A stretch of 20,502 nucleotides of DNA from WGOA01 sp964429745 (GTDB lineage: Bacteria; Bacteroidota; Bacteroidia; Chitinophagales; BACL12), in NCBI GenBank assembly GCA_964429745.1, contig CAYSDI010000065.1, positions 1-20,502 of the forward strand, written 5' to 3'. A model generated the notes under the pieces. The model was not told where the DNA came from, did no database searches, and saw nothing but the letters and a program-made list of their open reading frames with translations. The position numbers were made by a program, and so were the translations under genes. Shown here one piece after another: positions 15,638-20,502 of this stretch (the stretch's first letter is position 1; each line of letters begins with the position of its first letter).

Positions 15638-16138
15638 TCACTCCGCCACCAGCACCAGTCCGTGTTTGCTGGCAAACGTCTTCTGCGCGTCGTAAAGCCG
15701 TGCATTGTTGCGGTTCTCCTCCACCAAAATGGAGGCTACAATTCGGCGCACCAGCAGGGAATCTTCTATAGTGTAGTAATCGTCGCCCGTGAGGCTGATG
15801 AGCGAGCGGCTTTGCTCGCGGCAGAGGCGTTCATAGAAGGCAAGGACTTCAAGGGCTTGGTTGCGAAAGGCGTCATCACCGTCAAAAGGCTCCAGGGTTT
15901 CGATGCGGCCGCGGGCGGCGAGCAGGTAGGTCTGCAGGGCGTTGATCTGGGCGGTATCTAAATTGGGGCCGGCGTAGAAAGCGGCCATGCGCCGGCTGGC
16001 GCGGTCTAACTCCACCACGATGCGGTCGTTGTATTCAGAGACGGGAAATTGTTCAGCCGACCGACAACCCGCCAGGCCAATAGCCAGGCACAAACTTGTG
16101 AGAAAACCCTGCCACCAGAACCGCAAACGAACAGCCAT
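15638..16138 (-). CDS. Small lipoprotein, unknown function
   Basis: Starting at the ATG at 16138 gives a 166-residue protein with a classic lipoprotein signal: two Arg and two Trp, a hydrophobic core and the lipobox LAGC with Cys25. The mature part is helical, with NDRIVVELDRASRRMAAFY followed by a region rich in Asp, Glu and Arg and no catalytic motif I recognise. A longer reading from 16234 would overlap the preceding pyruvate-kinase-like gene by 25 nt and bury the signal peptide 32 residues in, so I prefer the shorter start. It converges on purL and may share a transcript with the two genes upstream on its strand. It resembles small uncharacterised lipoproteins of Bacteroidota, from general impression only. 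Confidence 0.7.
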   Translation of the reverse strand: MAVRLRFWWQGFLTSLCLAIGLAGCRSAEQFPVSEYNDRIVVELDRASRRMAAFYAGPNLDTAQINALQTYLLAARGRIETLEPFDGDDAFRNQALEVLAFYERLCREQSRSLISLTGDDYYTIEDSLLVRRIVASILVEENRNNARLYDAQKTFASKHGLVLVAE

Positions 16139-16209
16139 TCGCCCGAAAATTACGGAAAATACGGCCCATGACGCGGCGCTCGCTGTTTCCAAATGCTGGG
16201 TTTGCGCCC

Positions 16210-17811
16210 TCAGTGTTTCCATTGGGGCAGCCAAGAGCGTTTCTTAGTCTGGTGCGGCTGCATGCTGAGCAGGATGGTTTCGAGCGCCTCCACCGCTTCC
16301 AGGATATAAGGTCCTTTGTTGAGCATAACGGCTTCCGCGCGCACCCCCATCGCCGCATCCGTGACTTCAGCACGGGAGGGCAACCCTGTTTTGGCCAGGT
16401 TCTCCAAGACCTGCGTGGCCCAGATGGTTGGCACATGCGCGGCTTCGGCGATGCGAAGGATTTCTTCCTGCACTTCGGCCAGGCGAACAAACCCGCTTTC
16501 AACGGCCAAATCGCCGCGAGCAATCATGACGCCGACATCGCGGCGTTTCATTACGCTGAGCAGCAGGTCGGGCAGGTGTTTGAAGCCGCTGTTGGTTTCT
16601 ATTTTAAGTACAAGGCCCAGGTGGGCAGCCTGGGCATCGTCCAGGGCTTGCATCAGGTCTTCCACATCAGAAACCCGGTTCACAAAAGACATCGCCACCA
16701 CATCTGCATGGCGGGTAATGAAGGGCAAATCCTGGCGGTCCTGCGGTGTCAGTGCAGGCAGATTCAGCGCAGTTCCAGGCAGGTTAATGCCTTTTTCGGA
16801 CCGCAGCTTTCGCCCGCCCGGAGGTGCTTGCGTGATTCGAATAAGCAAACCGTCAGCCTGTACACCTTCGATTTGGCCACCCAGGGTACCGTCGTCAAAC
16901 CAGATGGGCTCGCCGGCGCGGGCATCGCGAAACACTTCCGCTACCGAGCAGCCAATGACGGCGGCGTAATGCCGGGGAAGGGCATGTCCGGCCATGGGCA
17001 AACCCGAAGCAAGGCTTGAAGTCTGGATGAAGGCTAAGCTTGGATCTGCCCCGCCTTGCTGTACGCCAAAATCTGGAAGCATTCCCTGAACGTTTGCTTC
17101 CGGCACCAACAGCGCCCACTCGCCGCGCTCGAGGCGGGTCCCATCTTCATGATTTAGGATACTGCCGGTTCTTATTTTAGGCCCGCCTAAATCCATGCAA
17201 ATTCGGCAGGAAACGCCGTGCGCTTCGCGAGCCGCAAGGACATGCCCCACAAGCGCCTCCCAGATTTGCGGATCATCGTGGGCACAGTTGATGCGCGCCA
17301 TGCTCATGCCGGCGCCGACCAGGCTGTGAATGAGCGCAGGGTTTTCTGCGGCATCGCCCGGCATAGTCACCATAATGCGCACCTTGCGGCGGTTGCCCAC
17401 TGGGCCAAGCAGGCGATTGGAATTAGTGACCAGGCAATCTTGTCCTTGCCGAAATCCAATGGGTGTGGGCCCGTCACTGAAATCAGGCATTCCGGCCTGG
17501 CGGGCCAACGCCAGCATGGCCAGGGTGCGCTCCAGCGCTATCATAACGTGTGGCTCTACGCGGCCCAGCGAACTCAGTCCTACCTGGCTCAACCGGTCTT
17601 GCAGCGGGCGTATGTCGTAGCGCCGCAGCGAGAGGTAGTGCAGCAGGTTTCGCGCCGAAGGGTGGTGGTCCGGATGCACGGCCAGGAGCTTTTCCTCTAC
17701 GTCGTGTTCGTCGGCAATCAGGTGCTCGCGGAGTTTGTACAAGTCTACCGCCAGGGCATCCAGTACGCTTTTGCTGAGCGCCACGGAGGCCGGGGTAATG
17801 CGGTGGGCCAT
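16210..17811 (-). CDS. Atypical pyruvate-kinase-like protein
   Basis: A 533-residue pyruvate-kinase homologue. Residues 1-140 are an extra, largely helical domain. The barrel starts near 143 (RRKVRIMVTMPGD). Catalytic positions persist: Arg173 and Asn175 (MARINCAH), Asp207, Arg214, Lys403 and Glu405 (KIETNSG), Asp434 (ARGDLAVE), Thr466 (ATQVLENL) and SRAEVTDAAMGV near 479-490. The B domain is recognisable up to FDDGTLGG and SEKGINLPG. The protein stops soon after the barrel, so the C-terminal regulatory domain of ordinary pyruvate kinases is missing. Potassium-site residues are changed: Ser to Ala177, Thr to Leu208, and Glu to Lys212. It may be a cation-independent pyruvate kinase or an enzyme with a shifted substrate. 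It lies 24 nt after rnd in the same direction. Confidence 0.85.
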   Translation of the reverse strand: MAHRITPASVALSKSVLDALAVDLYKLREHLIADEHDVEEKLLAVHPDHHPSARNLLHYLSLRRYDIRPLQDRLSQVGLSSLGRVEPHVMIALERTLAMLALARQAGMPDFSDGPTPIGFRQGQDCLVTNSNRLLGPVGNRRKVRIMVTMPGDAAENPALIHSLVGAGMSMARINCAHDDPQIWEALVGHVLAAREAHGVSCRICMDLGGPKIRTGSILNHEDGTRLERGEWALLVPEANVQGMLPDFGVQQGGADPSLAFIQTSSLASGLPMAGHALPRHYAAVIGCSVAEVFRDARAGEPIWFDDGTLGGQIEGVQADGLLIRITQAPPGGRKLRSEKGINLPGTALNLPALTPQDRQDLPFITRHADVVAMSFVNRVSDVEDLMQALDDAQAAHLGLVLKIETNSGFKHLPDLLLSVMKRRDVGVMIARGDLAVESGFVRLAEVQEEILRIAEAAHVPTIWATQVLENLAKTGLPSRAEVTDAAMGVRAEAVMLNKGPYILEAVEALETILLSMQPHQTKKRSWLPQWKH

Positions 17812-17835
17812 GTGTGGAACAATTTCATGGCTAAG

Positions 17836-19122
17836 CTACGACCCGGCGGGCTCCAGAATCAACTTGCCCTTTTCGGCGCGCAGGCGGGAACGCCCTTGCA
17901 GGAAGTCCAGCATCGCTTCGCCCGCTAACTCCCGGCGCCAGCCGCTGAGTACCGGCACGTCGCGGACGCCAGCCACTACGTCGGCCAGCTCTGCACGCGA
18001 CGAAAGCATGGCCTGGCTAATGTCTGCGCGGCGTGCCTGGATTTGCAACACCACCGCAAGCGCCATGACCAGCGATTCGTCCACCTCGCGTGCAACGCCT
18101 CGTTTGCGCCCGTCCGGCCACTGGTCGCGGGGCATCTTCTCCGATTCAATCACCAGTTCAATGAGGCGCGTCCCAAACTTTTTGCGGATACCGGGGTCCA
18201 GCCCGCGCATGCGCTCGAGCGGGGCTTCTGTACGCGGACGCTGCCGCGCCAGGTCCAGGATGATTTCGTCGGGCAAAACTCTTCTGCGGGGCCGGTCAAG
18301 TTCCTGGGCGGTGATTTCGCGCCAGGCTGTAACCCGCTGGGCAATCGCACATCCCACCCCTTTGAGCTTATCAGTGCCCTTGACCTTTTCCCAAGCCTCT
18401 TGGGGGTCCGTTTTGTAAGTATTCAGGTCGCTTAGAATGCCTTGCTCTTCGTTGAGCCATTCGCGGCGACCGCGGCGCAGCAAATCGTCGTTAAGGTGCT
18501 TGTACAGCGCCGCTAAATACCGGACATCGTCGGCGGCATAGCGAACCACATCCGCGTCGAGCGGGCGGTGCATCCAATCGGTGCGCACCTGCGTTTTGCC
18601 GAGCGGCACCCCGCAAACTTTTTGAACCAGCGGGCCGTACCCAATCTGTTCGCCGAGTCCGAGCAGCGCGGCAGCAATTTGCGTGTCAAAGAAAGGCGCA
18701 GGAACCTGTCCGGTGCGCTCCACAAAGATTTCAAGGTCCTGGCGGCCAGCGTGCAAAATCTTGAGCACCTGCGGATCCACCACAAGGTCATCCAACGGGC
18801 TCAGGTCCATGCCGGGGGCGAGCGGGTCAACGCAGGCAATCTGCCGGAACGTGGCCAGTTGCACCAGCGCCAGCCTGGCGTAGTAAGTGCGCTCGCGGTG
18901 GAACTCCGTGTCAATGGCCACCACGCGCTCCAACCGGGCGGTTTGGCAAAAGGCGCGCAAGGTTTCCGTGTCCTGAATCCAGACCACCTCGCGGGTATCG
19001 CTGGGTGGGGGCGGATTGTTCCGGGCTGGATCCGAAGAAGCAGCCTGGTCGGCTGATGGGTCTTCAGGATCGGAGTCGTCGGGGGAGGCTGGTTTCGGGG
19101 CTTGTTTTCCGGACTTTGGCAT
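17836..19122 (-). CDS. rnd: Ribonuclease D
   Basis: A 3'-5' exoribonuclease of the DEDDy family that trims tRNA and other structured RNA in the cytoplasm. From the ATG at 19122 it has 428 residues. After a disordered Pro/Ser/Asp-rich leader of about 45 residues comes the exonuclease domain. Exo I is AIDTEFHRERTYYARLALVQLA (Asp71, Glu73), Exo II is ILHAGRQDLEIF (Asp129), and Exo III is YAADDVRYL (Tyr195, Asp199). An HRDC-like region follows (ELDRPRRRVLPDEIILDLARQRP), with a second helical domain at the C-terminus. An upstream in-frame ATG at 19236 would add 38 unlike-family residues and run towards the hldD promoter, so I reject it. The gene is divergent from hldD and precedes the pyruvate-kinase-like gene by 24 nt. 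Confidence 0.92.
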   Translation of the reverse strand: MPKSGKQAPKPASPDDSDPEDPSADQAASSDPARNNPPPPSDTREVVWIQDTETLRAFCQTARLERVVAIDTEFHRERTYYARLALVQLATFRQIACVDPLAPGMDLSPLDDLVVDPQVLKILHAGRQDLEIFVERTGQVPAPFFDTQIAAALLGLGEQIGYGPLVQKVCGVPLGKTQVRTDWMHRPLDADVVRYAADDVRYLAALYKHLNDDLLRRGRREWLNEEQGILSDLNTYKTDPQEAWEKVKGTDKLKGVGCAIAQRVTAWREITAQELDRPRRRVLPDEIILDLARQRPRTEAPLERMRGLDPGIRKKFGTRLIELVIESEKMPRDQWPDGRKRGVAREVDESLVMALAVVLQIQARRADISQAMLSSRAELADVVAGVRDVPVLSGWRRELAGEAMLDFLQGRSRLRAEKGKLILEPAGS

Positions 19123-19224
19123 GGGTGGAAAAGGGGACGGTTGGGGCAGCGGCTTATCCGGTTCGCTGCCTGCTGCAAGATAACACCGTACGGCCAACAG
19201 ATGATGGGGAACGCGCCTGGACCT

Positions 19225-19232
19225 TATCTTCG
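19225..19232 (+). promoter_or_regulatory. -7 box for hldD
   Basis: TATCTTCG, the same octamer as in the promoter at 74-81, lies 38 nt upstream of the hldD GTG. No TTG is visible at the -33 distance. Position and the repeated octamer are the support. Confidence 0.35.
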
Positions 19233-19270
19233 CCACCGGAAGTCGCCCTGTATACGGCCCCCCTTCGCCC

Positions 19271-20251
19271 GTGCCCCCACCGCCTTACCTCATTGTTACC
19301 GGCGCAGCCGGCTTTATCGGAAGCGCACTTGTGAGCCGCCTGAACCAGCGCGGGCATAACCGCCTGGTGCTTGTGGATGATTTTGGGAGGCTGGACAAGG
19401 ATCGCAACCTGGAAGGCAAGCGGTTTGCCTTGAAAATTGAGCGCGGCGACTTTCCGGAATGGCTGAACCAGCACGCGGCAGAAGCGGACCTTGTGTTTCA
19501 CCTGGGGGCCCGCACAGATACCACGGAGTTTGACCGCTCGGTCTTTGATCGGCTCAATGTGAGCTATTCGCAGCAGATTTGGCAGATCTGCGCGCGCGAA
19601 GGGCTCTCACTCGTGTACGCGTCGTCGGCGGCAACGTATGGCGACGGGCAGCTCGGGTACAGCGACGCTCACGAGCGCATAGCGATGCTTCGGCCGCTGA
19701 ATCCCTACGGCGATTCCAAACAGGCTTTCGATTGCTGGGCGCTGGAGCAGGAAAGTAAGCCTCCGTCGTGGGCGGGTTTGAAGTTTTTCAACGTTTACGG
19801 GCCCAATGAATACCACAAAGGGCGAATGGCCTCGGTGGTGCTGCACGCCTTTAACCAAATTCGCGAAAGTGGCGCTGTGCGCCTGTTCCGTTCGCACCGG
19901 TCTGCCTACACCGATGGCGGCCAGCGCCGCGATTTTGTGTACGTCAAAGACGTCGTGAATGTCTTGGAGTGGTTTGTTGACCATCGGGCGCACAGCGGCA
20001 TTTACAACCTCGGAACCGGCCAGGCGCGGACCTTTCTGGACCTGGCGTGCGCGGTATTCGCCGCCATGCAATTGCCGGAAAACATCGTATACGTAGATAT
20101 TCCAGAAGATATTCGGGACACTTATCAATACTTCACCGAGGCGGAAATGGGCAAGTTGCGGGCCGCCGGCTATGCTGCCCCGTTTCGCAGCCTGGAAGAA
20201 GGTGTTTCTGATTATGTAAAAAGATACCTTTTGCCCGCTCAATCGTACTAA
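19271..20251 (+). CDS. hldD: ADP-L-glycero-D-manno-heptose-6-epimerase
   Basis: A cytoplasmic short-chain dehydrogenase-type epimerase that makes ADP-L-glycero-beta-D-manno-heptose, the heptose donor for lipopolysaccharide core or capsule. At 326 residues it is close to the family length. The Rossmann motif TGAAGFIG has its glycines at 11, 14 and 17. The catalytic triad is Ser118/Ser119 (YASSAATYGDG), Tyr146 and Lys150 (YGDSK). The epimerase signature FNVYGPNEYHKGRMASVV carries the second lysine, Lys183, which separates HldD from other sugar epimerases. The start is a GTG at 19271, the only sensible start before the Rossmann motif. It is divergent from rnd, and no other heptose gene lies in the window. 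Confidence 0.94.
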   Translation: MPPPPYLIVTGAAGFIGSALVSRLNQRGHNRLVLVDDFGRLDKDRNLEGKRFALKIERGDFPEWLNQHAAEADLVFHLGARTDTTEFDRSVFDRLNVSYSQQIWQICAREGLSLVYASSAATYGDGQLGYSDAHERIAMLRPLNPYGDSKQAFDCWALEQESKPPSWAGLKFFNVYGPNEYHKGRMASVVLHAFNQIRESGAVRLFRSHRSAYTDGGQRRDFVYVKDVVNVLEWFVDHRAHSGIYNLGTGQARTFLDLACAVFAAMQLPENIVYVDIPEDIRDTYQYFTEAEMGKLRAAGYAAPFRSLEEGVSDYVKRYLLPAQSY

Positions 20252-20502
20252 AGGTGCCAAAAGGCGATTTTTGTTCCTTACTCGCACCGAAACGCCGTGT
20301 TTTTCGTTTTATCCACGCTTGCCTGCTCCAGCCATCCCCGGCAAACTGGCCCGTCCCGCCTAAGTTTGGGTTCACCGAGCGGCCGCGAAATTTTCGGAGG
20401 GCGCTTTTTGCCCCATTGATCCATTGACAAAGCCATCCTTTTTGCTGGCCTGGGTTTCTATTTTCCGGCTCCGGCCTGGAGGGGATAGGTATGCCGGGGA
20501 AG
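20252..20502. other. Right-edge spacer without a confident gene
   Basis: Just after the hldD stop, GCC-AAAA-GGC at 20256-20265 followed by ATTTTTG gives only a very weak terminator-like structure. On the minus strand a 52-codon frame (20278-20436, ATG preceded by AAAAGG) ends in NTAFRCE, which recalls the C-terminus of formylglycine-generating-enzyme-like domains. A second minus-strand frame is open from the edge without recognisable content. I do not assign a gene. Confidence 0.4.

Noticed and set aside
16139..16234. Longer N-terminus for the small lipoprotein
   Set aside because: It would overlap the upstream gene and place the signal peptide internally. The ATG at 16138 gives a standard lipoprotein signal.
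19123..19236. Longer N-terminus for RNase D
   Set aside because: The added residues are unlike the family and would run through the spacer needed for the divergent promoters.

Overview
The window looks like ordinary chromosomal DNA from a G+C-rich member of the Bacteroidota. The evidence is the Bacteroidota-type PurM, the long type III glutamine synthetase (GlnN), lipoproteins with TlpA or TPR/PD40/OmpA architectures, and promoter-like -7 boxes of the TAnnTTTG or TATCTTCG type with few strong Shine-Dalgarno sequences. An HldD epimerase indicates a heptose-containing outer-membrane glycolipid. The genus cannot be fixed from the sequence.

Layout. 1-138: spacer with three 13-bp tandem repeats, the probable start of a leftward gene running off the edge, and its promoter. 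139-3965: alaS overlapped by a TlpA-type thioredoxin lipoprotein gene (ATGA junction). 3966-4352: weakly coding stretch with one doubtful ORF and two hairpins. 4353-4634: small LTxxQ-like helical protein. 4705-9339 (minus strand): OmpA/PD40 lipoprotein, sterol-desaturase-family membrane enzyme and purM, closely spaced and probably partly co-transcribed. 9489-11687 (minus): glnN. 11688-11924: AT-rich spacer with a perfect 16-bp palindrome. 11925-13265 (minus): polytopic membrane protein of unknown function. 13328-15571: purL, divergent from it. 15638-19122 (minus): RNase D, an atypical pyruvate-kinase-like protein and a small lipoprotein. 19271-20251: hldD, divergent from rnd. 20252-20502: spacer with no confident gene.

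Function. Most genes are housekeeping: tRNA charging (alaS), purine synthesis (purL, purM), glutamine supply (glnN, whose product feeds PurL), RNA processing (rnd) and envelope biogenesis (hldD, the OmpA lipoprotein, the TlpA lipoprotein, the desaturase). I see no CRISPR array, transposase, phage gene, toxin-antitoxin pair, tRNA or rRNA. I found no convincing undescribed multi-gene system. The most informative oddity is the pyruvate-kinase-like protein, which has an extra N-terminal domain, no C-terminal regulatory domain and altered monovalent-cation-site residues. Lesser points are the palindrome near glnN, G-tracts in alaS and the OmpA gene, the unassigned 3966-4352 interval, and a short FGE-like C-terminal tail at the right edge.
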